Below, in pieces: positions 20,950 through 28,942 of a stretch of DNA of 35,442 nucleotides. The DNA is from a virus. The stretch lies in IMG/VR virus record IMGVR_UViG_3300008266_000220, positions 1 to 35,442 of that record, one strand, 5' to 3'. The position numbers and the translations under genes are program-made. The notes under the pieces were generated by a model. The model was not told the DNA's origin. It saw nothing but the letters and a program-made list of their open reading frames with translations, and searched no databases. Positions within the stretch are counted from its first letter, which is position 1. Every line of letters starts with the position of its first letter.

Positions 20950-21610
20950 TCTATTAGTACCAACAAGAAATCGTCCACAGAATGTGGAAAGACTGTGGAA
21001 AAGTATCACGGAGACAGCTAGCATGCCAATGGATATTGAAATGGTGCTCTACGTTGATGATGACGACGACAGCTACAACAACTTATCTTTCCCAGTAACT
21101 ATTATCAAAGGGCCGAGAATTGTACTAAGCGAGATGTGGAACAAAGCAGCCGAGAAAGCTACCTCAAACATTTTAATGTACGCTGCCGATGACATAGTAT
21201 TCAGAACGCCTAACTGGGATACAAAAGTAGTAAGCAAGTTTGATACTATTCCAGACGGTATAGGCTTTGTGTTCGGGAACGATGGCTCTGAGGTTCATGA
21301 CGGCAAATACGGAACTCATGGATTTGTAACTAAGAAGTGGGTTAAAGCATTGGGATATGTCTGCCCTCCACACTTCTCTGGTGATTATTCAGACACTTGG
21401 ATTAACGACATAGCTAAGATGGTTGGTCGGCACTTCCACATAGACATAATGACTGAGCACTTGCACCCAGACTTCGGCAAGACTGAACTAGATGCTACTT
21501 ACAAAGAAAAGTATGAACGCATGGCACAGGACAAAGTAGCAGAAAAGTACGCAAGCATGCACCTAGACAGAGTGGTTGACTCTAATAAATTAAGAAAGGT
21601 AATGCAATGA
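20942..21610 (+). CDS. Glycosyltransferase-like protein (222 aa)
   Basis: A 222-residue protein with a GT-A opening (MISLLVPTRNRPQNVERLWK), an unusual run of five Asp (39-43, VDDDDD) and AADDIVF (81-87) as the probable metal site. The C-terminal third has HFSGDYSDTWINDIA and HLHPDFGKTELD. It is shorter than full GT2 enzymes and may act with a neighbour. Its ATG overlaps the preceding gene by 8 nt. Confidence 0.72.
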   Translation: MISLLVPTRNRPQNVERLWKSITETASMPMDIEMVLYVDDDDDSYNNLSFPVTIIKGPRIVLSEMWNKAAEKATSNILMYAADDIVFRTPNWDTKVVSKFDTIPDGIGFVFGNDGSEVHDGKYGTHGFVTKKWVKALGYVCPPHFSGDYSDTWINDIAKMVGRHFHIDIMTEHLHPDFGKTELDATYKEKYERMAQDKVAEKYASMHLDRVVDSNKLRKVMQ

Positions 21611-22560
21611 AACGAATTGTTGTGCTAGGCGGGGGAGGATTTTTGGGATGTAATTTAGTGGCGTTCTTAAAAGACAAAGGGCACTGGGTTAGATCAGTTG
21701 ACATAGACTACCCTGAGTACCGAGAAAAGATGTGGAACCAAGCAGACGAAGTTATAGATTGCGATTTAAGAAACCCTGATAACGTAGATTCAGCTTTGAA
21801 AGACGTAGACTGGGTATTTCAGTTAGCAGCCGACATGGGTGGCGTTGGGTTCTTCCATGGTGGGCATGACTATTACCCATATCTCAATAGTCATCAGATT
21901 AACCTCAATGTTTTAAGGGCTTGCGAAGCTAACGATATTGAACGGTTGTTTTTTAGTGCATCGGCATGTGTCTATCCTACGCATTTAAACATGACAAGCG
22001 ACAGCCCAGCACTAACTGAGGATATGATCTACCCAGCTAACTGCGACATGAGCTATGGCTGGGAGAAGCTAATGATGTTAAGACTTTGCGAGCGAGCACC
22101 ATTTGAGGCAAGAGTTGGCATCTTTGATACCATCTATGGAGTTTACCAAGAGAAATCAGGCGAACGCATGAAGTTCCCGACATCAATAGCCACTAAGGTA
22201 ATCAAAGCTAAACGCACAGGGCAACCCGTAGAAGTGTGGGGCGATGGCACCCAGCAAAGAGTGTTCCTATACATAACAGACGCACTTGAAAAGATTTATG
22301 CAATTATGGCTAACGACGAGTATTATGGCCCAGTTAACGTAGCTTCCGATACCGAAGTTACTATCAGAGGCATAGCCGAGATGTGTTGCGATATCGTAGG
22401 GATAGAAAAGAACATAATTTACGACACTACAAAACCAGTCGGAGTGCTGTCAAGACGCACATCAAACGACAAATGGAATGATAAGTATGGTTTCGAGCCT
22501 AAGGTAAGCCCAGAACAAGGCTTTAAGGAGCTTATAGAATGGTTAAACTTTCAATCTTAA
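21607..22560 (+). CDS. NAD-dependent epimerase, GDP-mannose 3,5-epimerase-like
   Basis: A 317-residue extended short-chain dehydrogenase: GGGGFLG (8-14) for NAD, AADMGGVGF (74-82), SASACVYP (117-124) and the catalytic pair Y150/K154 in SYGWEKL. AADMGGVGF and SASACVYP are close to the signature phrases of GDP-mannose 3,5-epimerase, with the Cys that acts as acid/base. It would convert GDP-mannose into GDP-L-galactose or a related sugar, or more broadly epimerise a sugar nucleotide, to feed the neighbouring transferases. ATGA overlap with the gene before, 22 nt overlap with the one after. Confidence 0.85.
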   Translation: MKRIVVLGGGGFLGCNLVAFLKDKGHWVRSVDIDYPEYREKMWNQADEVIDCDLRNPDNVDSALKDVDWVFQLAADMGGVGFFHGGHDYYPYLNSHQINLNVLRACEANDIERLFFSASACVYPTHLNMTSDSPALTEDMIYPANCDMSYGWEKLMMLRLCERAPFEARVGIFDTIYGVYQEKSGERMKFPTSIATKVIKAKRTGQPVEVWGDGTQQRVFLYITDALEKIYAIMANDEYYGPVNVASDTEVTIRGIAEMCCDIVGIEKNIIYDTTKPVGVLSRRTSNDKWNDKYGFEPKVSPEQGFKELIEWLNFQS

Positions 22561-23129
22561 TACCGACAATGGAGCAACGCAAAAGCATGCTCTCACGTCT
22601 TTTATTTGGCTTACAGCATCAAATGAACGATAGCGTTGAAGTGTTGATAGACCAATCAAACAACAAGATGGGAGATAAACTCACTAACATGTTCCAAATA
22701 GCCAAGGGCAAGTATGTAGTGTGTGTAGACGATGATGATTACCTAGCCGATGATTATGTGTCTGCACTTACATTTGACGATGAGGATTTTGTAGGTTATA
22801 AGATACTTTCACTATGCAACGGTGAGTTTGAGAATGTATATTCGCACTCCATAGACGGCAGCGATGCTTGGGACAAAAGCACTGGTCGGGGCATATCTCC
22901 TAAATGTTTAGTTAAAACTGAAATAGCCAAACAAGTACCGTTTGGGAATGAATATACGTCAGATCGTGACTGGTCTATGTCGGTACGAAATCTATGCAAT
23001 ACTGGCAAGTTTATAAATAGGGTGCTGTATTACTACGATTGCTATCCTAATTCATCATTATTCTCATTAGGCGAAAAACGGGAGGTGGGTCACTACCCCT
23101 ATGACCCAACATTATTTACATGGGTATAG
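22539..23129 (+). CDS. Small glycosyltransferase family 2-like protein
   Basis: A 196-residue protein with a GT2 opening (MVKLSILIPTMEQRKSMLSR) and a VDDDDYL metal motif (63-69), then a SDRDWSMSVR segment in the place of the acceptor helix. Shorter than usual for GT2 (about 250), but the frame looks intact. Last gene of the cassette; a late promoter follows nine bases after its stop. Confidence 0.78.
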   Translation: MVKLSILIPTMEQRKSMLSRLLFGLQHQMNDSVEVLIDQSNNKMGDKLTNMFQIAKGKYVVCVDDDDYLADDYVSALTFDDEDFVGYKILSLCNGEFENVYSHSIDGSDAWDKSTGRGISPKCLVKTEIAKQVPFGNEYTSDRDWSMSVRNLCNTGKFINRVLYYYDCYPNSSLFSLGEKREVGHYPYDPTLFTWV

Positions 23130-23137
23130 CTCACAAG

Positions 23138-23174
23138 TGGTATAATACAGATAAAGGCGGGTAAGGTAATTATC
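23138..23174 (+). promoter_or_regulatory. Late extended -10 promoter and G-rich leader (fibre gene)
   Basis: TGG+TATAAT (23138-23146). The -10 ends 28 nt before the TTG start; the leader contains GGCGGG and AAGG. No -35. Confidence 0.7.
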
Positions 23175-25097
23175 TTGGACTACTTAGACTCCGTAAACGA
23201 CAAGCGAAAAAAACTTGAAGAGCAAAGACAAAAAGAGTTTTTGCACAAGCAGGCATTGGCACAATCTAAACAGAACACAAAGCAAATACTCGATACGCTC
23301 AAATCTGATAGCGAAACAACTAAGAAAGTTGAGATAGTTAACGAACTTGCATCCAAAGACGATATTGAAGATGTGATCGAACAGCTTAAAGAAGTACAGC
23401 TCGCAGCACTTCTATCTAACAAGCGACCAGAATTAATCTTAGCTAATGGCGTCAATGTAGAAGACATACTAAGCCCACTCAACGACAAGATATCCGCAGC
23501 ATTAGATACACTTGCTAATTCAAACAGCAACGAGAAACTTGCCAAACAATTAGACAAGAGTTTCAGCGATTTCTCAGAAGCAATGTCTGCGTTTTTGGTG
23601 CAGAACCAAGAGGCATTAACCGAAACTCAGCGTGGTATCGAAGACAGTATTAATAGAATCGACGTAAAGCCAGTTGTAAACGTTCCAAAAGCACAGGTCA
23701 GTGTATCTGCCCCGAAAGTAGATCTAAGCCCATTAGAAGCTAAACTAGATGCCCTAAGAACGGCCATAGAGTCAATCCCTACCCCATCACTAGACACAAC
23801 AGACTTAATGGTTGCAACCGACTCAGTGCGTAACGCAATCGAGAACATGCGATTCCCAGTTCCTAACTATGTGCTTCCCTACAAAGACATAAACGGTGCA
23901 GCAACTCAAGTAGAGCTAAACCCAGATGGTTCACTACCAGTTTCTATAGGAACAGACGGTTCAATCCCAGCAATAGACTTATTCGGCTCTGCAATAACTG
24001 GCTCACGCTACAACCAAGTCGAGATTGATTACTCAACAGCTGACCCAGACGCAATCACTGACATAACAGTCACTAAAACTAGCGGTGGTGATGCAACAAC
24101 AGCTAACGGTCAGGCAGTGTTCTCAACAGGAACAAGTGCTACTGGTGGCATCAAAGCAGTTACCAACACCACAGTTAATTACCGACCTAACACTGAATCT
24201 TATGCAGCGTTCTCGGCTATCTTTACAGCTGGAGTAGCTAACTCTTACCAAAGAATTGGTATTTATGACACTAATAATGGTTTCTTTGTAGGTTATGAAG
24301 GGACATCTTTCGGTGTAACAGTTAGAAAATCTAGCGTTGACACAACAGTACCGCAGGCTTCTTTTAATGTCGATACGCTAACCGGTGGCTCTACTTCTAA
24401 ATATACAAGAAATGCAGCCCCAGAAGCTATTGATTTCACTAAAGACAATCTCTACCGCATCAGATACGGTTGGCTTGGTGCTGCTGCTATCTACTTTGAG
24501 GTCTTAAGCCCAGACCAAAGATGGGTTGTATTCCACATCCACCGCACCATAAACACCAGCACTGTACCTTCAGTGGCTAACCCTAACCTTCCTATTACTT
24601 TAGATGCTCGCAAGACTTCAGGTGCTACAAATATCATTATGTACACAGCTTGCTGGGCAGGTGGTACAACTTCTAACTTCCAGAAGATTACAGACACTCT
24701 TACAGACAACACTTTGGCTACGCTTTCACGCTCAGTTATTACTGGCCAGACAACAGGCGGTGGTGGTGGCTATGTTAATGTAAAAGTAAATCCTAGTGGT
24801 GCGTTAGCAGTAGAATCCACTTCAGCAACGCCAGATACAGGCACAGTAACCACAGCTTCAGTTACTAACTCAAACACTACAGTTCTAGCTTCAAATAACA
24901 ACAGAATGGGAGCCACTATCTATAACGAGGGTACAGTAGACTGCTTGGTCAAGCTTGGATCAACAGCCTCAGCCAGCTCTTACACAGTTAAAATGATAGT
25001 AGATTCTTATTACGAGGTTCCTTTTGGCTACACTGGAATCATCACAGGCATTACAGCATCAGGCACTGCTACACTTAGAGTAACGGAGATGACATGA
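23175..25097 (+). CDS. Structural protein with N-terminal coiled coil and beta-rich C-terminal domains (tail fibre candidate)
   Basis: A 640-residue protein: residues 1-60 are a charged coiled coil (KRKKLEEQRQKEFLHKQA), 60-200 are helical, 200-240 have proline-rich linkers, 240-520 are Thr/Ser/Gly-rich beta structure, and the last 90 residues form a separate domain (MGATIYNEGTVDCLVKLGST) of the kind found at fibre tips. It should be a trimeric fibre or appendage. The TTG start rests on the promoter and leader spacing. No enzyme motif. Possible target of the nearby glycosyltransferases, as it is rich in Ser/Thr. Confidence 0.7.
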   Translation: MDYLDSVNDKRKKLEEQRQKEFLHKQALAQSKQNTKQILDTLKSDSETTKKVEIVNELASKDDIEDVIEQLKEVQLAALLSNKRPELILANGVNVEDILSPLNDKISAALDTLANSNSNEKLAKQLDKSFSDFSEAMSAFLVQNQEALTETQRGIEDSINRIDVKPVVNVPKAQVSVSAPKVDLSPLEAKLDALRTAIESIPTPSLDTTDLMVATDSVRNAIENMRFPVPNYVLPYKDINGAATQVELNPDGSLPVSIGTDGSIPAIDLFGSAITGSRYNQVEIDYSTADPDAITDITVTKTSGGDATTANGQAVFSTGTSATGGIKAVTNTTVNYRPNTESYAAFSAIFTAGVANSYQRIGIYDTNNGFFVGYEGTSFGVTVRKSSVDTTVPQASFNVDTLTGGSTSKYTRNAAPEAIDFTKDNLYRIRYGWLGAAAIYFEVLSPDQRWVVFHIHRTINTSTVPSVANPNLPITLDARKTSGATNIIMYTACWAGGTTSNFQKITDTLTDNTLATLSRSVITGQTTGGGGGYVNVKVNPSGALAVESTSATPDTGTVTTASVTNSNTTVLASNNNRMGATIYNEGTVDCLVKLGSTASASSYTVKMIVDSYYEVPFGYTGIITGITASGTATLRVTEMT

Positions 25098-25098
25098 T

Positions 25099-25485
25099 AT
25101 GCCTTTATATAATCCAGCATCAATCTCAACAATTAAAGTAAACGCCACAGCAGGTGAAAACCTAGTGGCTGGGAATCTTTGCTATCTCAAAAGCGATGGT
25201 AAGTATTGGAAAGCCTCTGTTAGTTCTACAAGCACAGGCACAGCCAAGCTCTTGATGGCTAACGCTACAATTAACGCAGATGCCGTTGGGCAGTTTGTAG
25301 CCTATGGGACATTTACTACGACTGGTTTAACTGCTGGTTCTGTTTATTACATGTCTACAGGCGGCGGCATATCTACCACGCCTCCTAGCACTCAGGACTA
25401 TGTGATTAGACCAATAGGCACAGCATCATCAACAACTAATCTAGAGTTCGACCCATCAGTATCATGGGCGACATATAAGGCATAA
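25099..25485 (+). CDS. Small beta-rich virion protein (128 aa)
   Basis: A 128-residue protein with Ser/Thr/Gly-rich beta strands: INADAVGQFVAYGTFTTTGL, then the ending YVIRPIGTASSTTNLEFDPS. That ending is typical of small tip or decoration domains attached to fibres. It starts one base after the fibre gene's stop and two bases before the spike gene, so it probably assembles with one of them. Capsid decoration is an alternative. Confidence 0.65.
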   Translation: MPLYNPASISTIKVNATAGENLVAGNLCYLKSDGKYWKASVSSTSTGTAKLLMANATINADAVGQFVAYGTFTTTGLTAGSVYYMSTGGGISTTPPSTQDYVIRPIGTASSTTNLEFDPSVSWATYKA

Positions 25486-25487
25486 CA

Positions 25488-27605
25488 ATGGCAACATACT
25501 ACCTAGACTTTGAAAACGGGAATGACGCTAGTGCAGGGACTTCTTGGGCTACTGCTTGGAAAACTATTACAAGTGGTGCTACCGCAGCAAGAACAGCACC
25601 TGGAGATACAATTAGAATTGCTAAAAGTGGTGGCGTAACATCTATCGGTAATGGAACTTGGACAAATAAATCTGCGACAGTTACTTTAGCCACAGCACAA
25701 ACAACATCTATCTATAAAGATGGTGCGTGGACATTAGCAAACTCTGCTACTTCAACAACCACTACAGCAAGAAAAGAAGGCACAAACGCTGCACAGATAA
25801 CTACCCCAGCTTCTACTGCTACTTCTACTAAATATGCTTATTTAGACTTAGGCGGAACTTTTGATTACTCTTCTTATGACGCAATAACCTTGTGGTTTGT
25901 GAACGTAACAAATGCTTTAGCAGACGCTAATAGATATACAATTAAACTTTGCTCAGATACTACTGGAGATACTGCAGTTGATGAATTTTTAATACCAGCT
26001 CAAACAAACAATAACCGTTGGAAGCCATTAGTTTTAACACGTGTAGGTGGTGGTAATTTAGGTTCAGCCATTAAATCTATTGCTTGGTATACAGGTTCAT
26101 CTAGTCCTGGCAACAGCAACCAAGTAAGGCTAGATAACATTTCTGCTTGTTCTGCTACTGGGCTTAATTTAACATCTTTAATTAGCAAAAACTCTGTCGA
26201 ATATAATGGCTCTGACACTTGGCACGGATTACAAAGTATTGATGGAACAACTGTCATATTGGGTAATATTGAAAGCGTAATAGCTGGGTCAACAAGCTTA
26301 AGAGGGTATTATACTGCTGGCACAACACCAGAAACAGTTACAACATACATAAGACCAACAATAAAATTGCCTCAAGGTGCATCTGGAACATCACTACAAA
26401 CCTTACAAGAATCAGGCACTGCAGGTAATTTAATTACTTATTCAGGTGGATGGAACACATCTTCTAATACACAAGATGGCGAAACTTGGTTAGACGCACA
26501 AGATGGAACGCCTAACTTAATAAACTATAATGGCATAAACTATACCAAATTTGAAAGAGTAAACGCTGTAAGGTGCTCTATTGGGTTTACATCTTCTGGA
26601 AATGCAGTGGTAGGTTCTGAATTATCTTGTATCGTAATTAACTCTTCTAATTCAATAAGTTTAGGTGGAAACTTAAATACTTTTTCCGTCCAATCTAACA
26701 ATAACAGTAACCCAATATCGACATCATCTTCTTCACCAGAAACTTACGACAATTATTTTAGTAAACTTATATCGAAAAACAATTCATCTAATTCGACTAT
26801 AAATGGTAGCAATATGTATATTGACGAATTAGAACATAGCAATAGTGCAGGATTATTAACATTGAGTAGCAACATAGGTATTTGGCGAATAAATAAATTT
26901 ACAATGGATGATAGCGATGATGGTGTTCTTATGTCAAGTAATATTTTTATAGAAGATGCTACTATTAAAAATTGCACTACTACATTCGCAGATTTTAGCA
27001 CTGGAATAAAAATAAACAAATTGACTGCGTCAGGAAACACTAACTTGGGTAATGTTAGAAATTTATATGTCAATAATCTTAACGCAGCTACAACACAAAT
27101 TTTAGGTTCTAACTTTTCTGGTTCTACTTTAAGAATTGGTCAACCCACAGCATTTTATAGTGCCATAAATAACAACGCTAATGATAATAGAGCATATTGG
27201 AAACTTGGTAATGCTTTGTCTCAAACCACAACTAGACACACAGCTTCAGGCATTGCTTGGCAAATAAACATTACAAGTAGTTCTCAAGATTCTAATAAAC
27301 CAGTTATGTATCCAATAGCTAAAGTGGCTTGTAATGCTAGTTCATTAGTAACTGTTAAAGCTTGGGTTAAGTTATCTCACGCCACAGATATTGGCGCAAA
27401 GCTAATGATACAAGCCAATGAAATAGCGGGTGTTTCAGCAGATGTTACAGCAACTAAATCTGCAGACACTAACTGGGAAGAACTTACTATTACCTTTACA
27501 CCAACAGTAGCTGGCGTAGCACAGATTTATGTTCAGGGCTACTGGCTTGCTAATCTAGCTGACGAATCCATATTTGTAGATGATGTAACAATTCAGCAAG
27601 CATAG
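25488..27605 (+). CDS. Tailspike / receptor-binding protein with beta-helix
   Basis: A 705-residue protein. The N terminus (YYLDFENGNDASAGTSWATA) has the start typical of pectate-lyase-like right-handed beta-helix proteins. Residues 80-220 may be a jelly-roll carbohydrate-binding domain, 300-560 a helix with many Asn/Ser turns (VINSSNSISLGGNLNTF and similar), and the last 140 a further jelly roll (VSADVTATKSADTNWEELT). It probably binds, and may cut, a surface polysaccharide; no catalytic acid pair can be named. The stretch around 26160-27190 is clearly more AT-rich than its surroundings, a sign of recent exchange of the receptor-binding part. Confidence 0.75.
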   Translation: MATYYLDFENGNDASAGTSWATAWKTITSGATAARTAPGDTIRIAKSGGVTSIGNGTWTNKSATVTLATAQTTSIYKDGAWTLANSATSTTTTARKEGTNAAQITTPASTATSTKYAYLDLGGTFDYSSYDAITLWFVNVTNALADANRYTIKLCSDTTGDTAVDEFLIPAQTNNNRWKPLVLTRVGGGNLGSAIKSIAWYTGSSSPGNSNQVRLDNISACSATGLNLTSLISKNSVEYNGSDTWHGLQSIDGTTVILGNIESVIAGSTSLRGYYTAGTTPETVTTYIRPTIKLPQGASGTSLQTLQESGTAGNLITYSGGWNTSSNTQDGETWLDAQDGTPNLINYNGINYTKFERVNAVRCSIGFTSSGNAVVGSELSCIVINSSNSISLGGNLNTFSVQSNNNSNPISTSSSSPETYDNYFSKLISKNNSSNSTINGSNMYIDELEHSNSAGLLTLSSNIGIWRINKFTMDDSDDGVLMSSNIFIEDATIKNCTTTFADFSTGIKINKLTASGNTNLGNVRNLYVNNLNAATTQILGSNFSGSTLRIGQPTAFYSAINNNANDNRAYWKLGNALSQTTTRHTASGIAWQINITSSSQDSNKPVMYPIAKVACNASSLVTVKAWVKLSHATDIGAKLMIQANEIAGVSADVTATKSADTNWEELTITFTPTVAGVAQIYVQGYWLANLADESIFVDDVTIQQA

Positions 27606-27612
27606 GAGTGAT

Positions 27613-27813
27613 ATGAGCATAATTTCAAGACAAGAACAAATAGACGGCAAATGGTTTACTTGGATTATTACAGAGGGTCTAAATACTATGATGGTAGAAG
27701 ATGACCATGAAATAACCGAAGCCGAAGCCGAACAAAAACTATTAGATTGGCAAGCATCTCAAATAGTAGTAGATCCAGTTATCGAGGAAGTTACAGATGG
27801 CACTACCAACTAG
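27613..27813 (+). CDS. Small acidic virion-associated protein (66 aa)
   Basis: A 66-residue protein: MSIISRQEQIDGKWFTWIIT, then an acidic helix (DDHEITEAEAEQKLLDWQAS). AGGAG precedes the ATG. Placed directly after the spike gene; it could be a chaperone or an adaptor for the spike. It overlaps the next gene by 17 nt. No family recognised. Confidence 0.6.
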   Translation: MSIISRQEQIDGKWFTWIITEGLNTMMVEDDHEITEAEAEQKLLDWQASQIVVDPVIEEVTDGTTN

Positions 27814-28054
27814 CACCGACCTACAGACAATGGACTGGTCTTATGCTGGGCTTCCATTTGTAGATGTTCCCGCCAAAGGCGATATTCTTACAGGCACTAT
27901 GGATTGGAGCTATGCTGGTTTACCGTTTGTTACTAACCCAGGCTTGCAAGGCCCAACCAATGTTGGCAGCTTTGATGGTGTTACTTCCACCAACCTCCAA
28001 ACTATCTCAGGAGTAGCCTATACGAATCTAGAAACTATTATGGGCGTAACTTAG
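27797..28054 (+). CDS. Small protein with internal duplications (85 aa)
   Basis: An 85-residue protein with two perfect copies of TMDWSYAGLPFV (residues about 11-22 and 34-45) and a second, looser pair NLQTISGV / NLETIMGV in the C-terminal third. The DNA of the two copies differs at many third positions, so the peptide is kept by selection. This is likely a small repeat-built virion component. It overlaps the previous gene by 17 nt. Confidence 0.65.
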   Translation: MALPTSTDLQTMDWSYAGLPFVDVPAKGDILTGTMDWSYAGLPFVTNPGLQGPTNVGSFDGVTSTNLQTISGVAYTNLETIMGVT

Positions 28055-28057
28055 ACT

Positions 28058-28080
28058 TGATATAATTAAAGTACAAGGAG
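28058..28080 (+). promoter_or_regulatory. Extended -10 promoter of a small basic-protein gene
   Basis: TGA+TATAAT (28058-28066), in frame with and two codons after the preceding TAG stop. A ribosome-binding AAGGAG (28075-28080) and ATG at 28087 follow, so the leader here is shorter than in the other late promoters (20 nt from -10 to ATG). Confidence 0.7.
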
Positions 28081-28086
28081 AACATC

Positions 28087-28221
28087 ATGCCATTAAAAAA
28101 AGGTTACGGGAAGAAAACAGTATCAGCTAACATTCGCAAAGAAATGAAAGCTGGCAAGCCACAAAAGCAGGCTATTGCGATAGCACTTAGCTCTGCACGC
28201 AAGTATAAGAAAAAGAAATAG
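28087..28221 (+). CDS. Small basic phage protein, DUF6496-like (44 aa)
   Basis: A 44-residue protein, MPLKKGYGKKTVSANIRKEM, then AGKPQKQAIAIALSSARKYKKKK. This phrase, small basic with KAGKPQKQA-IA-AL-ARK, is common in phage proteins of the DUF6496 kind, of unknown role. A strong ribosome-binding site (AAGGAG) and a private promoter support expression. Too short for routine gene calling. DNA or RNA binding is likely from the charge. Its stop runs straight into the next promoter. Confidence 0.8.
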   Translation: MPLKKGYGKKTVSANIRKEMKAGKPQKQAIAIALSSARKYKKKK

Positions 28222-28259
28222 TGATATAATAAGGGTAACGGGGCAGGCGAGGAAATCTC
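28222..28259 (+). promoter_or_regulatory. Late extended -10 promoter and hairpin leader (adaptor)
   Basis: TGA+TATAAT (28222-28230) starts on the base after the upstream TAG stop. The -10 ends 29 nt before GTG 28260. The leader has GGGG and AGG runs and a small hairpin, CGAG/CTCG (28248-28251 with 28257-28260), that encloses GAAAT and takes in the G of the start codon. Confidence 0.7.
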
Positions 28260-28931
28260 GTGGCATATCAACTTAGCGATTTAATAACCAAAGTTCAGAG
28301 AAGAGTCAGAGATACCGGCTATTCATCTGCTGAAATAACTGATTACCTAAACGACACACAGAACGACATCTATAACGAATATCGTCTGCCATTCATGCAG
28401 ACTTATGTCGACTATACTTTGTTTGCTAATGTGGCCGATATCACCAACAGCTCTGGGTTGCTGCCAGATTATGTTCAAGCCGTAGATCTTACTGTCACTA
28501 CGCAAGGCAAAGACTCGCAGCTTATCTACAAGCCATACGAAGAAATATTTGCAGAGTATCCTAACCCAGACGACCTCACTGCTTACCCATCAACCATACC
28601 TAAATACTGGTACTTTTATGACGAAACAATTAAGGTGTTCCCAACATCTAGCGAAGATTTAACCGTGAGACTACGCTACTACAAGAAACCTACTGACTTG
28701 GTTATCGCATCAGACGTGCCAAGTATTCCATCACAATTCTCTGAATTACTTGTAGTTGGTGCTGCATATCGAGTTCTACAAGTAAAAGACAACTACGATC
28801 AAGCAGGAGTTCTCCAAAACAAATACGACGAACTATTACAAAAGCTCGTAGTGAAGTTTAGCGTGCCACAGACTGGCCACGCACTTCGTATGAGAGTTAA
28901 CCGTCTTGCTGCCGGCAAGCAATACTTCTAA
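28260..28931 (+). CDS. Head-to-tail adaptor protein (P22 gp4 / T7 gp11-like)
   Basis: A 223-residue protein with an all-helical start typical of portal-bound adaptors: LITKVQRRVRDTGYSSAEI, DYLNDTQNDIYNEYRLPF, then a mixed part with PKYWYFYDETIKVFP and YYKKPTDL, and a C-terminal helix pair including ALRMRVNR. It should form the ring between portal and tail nozzle. GTG start in the promoter-leader layout. Sits next to the nozzle gene. Confidence 0.78.
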   Translation: MAYQLSDLITKVQRRVRDTGYSSAEITDYLNDTQNDIYNEYRLPFMQTYVDYTLFANVADITNSSGLLPDYVQAVDLTVTTQGKDSQLIYKPYEEIFAEYPNPDDLTAYPSTIPKYWYFYDETIKVFPTSSEDLTVRLRYYKKPTDLVIASDVPSIPSQFSELLVVGAAYRVLQVKDNYDQAGVLQNKYDELLQKLVVKFSVPQTGHALRMRVNRLAAGKQYF

Positions 28932-28942
28932 GGAGGTTATAG

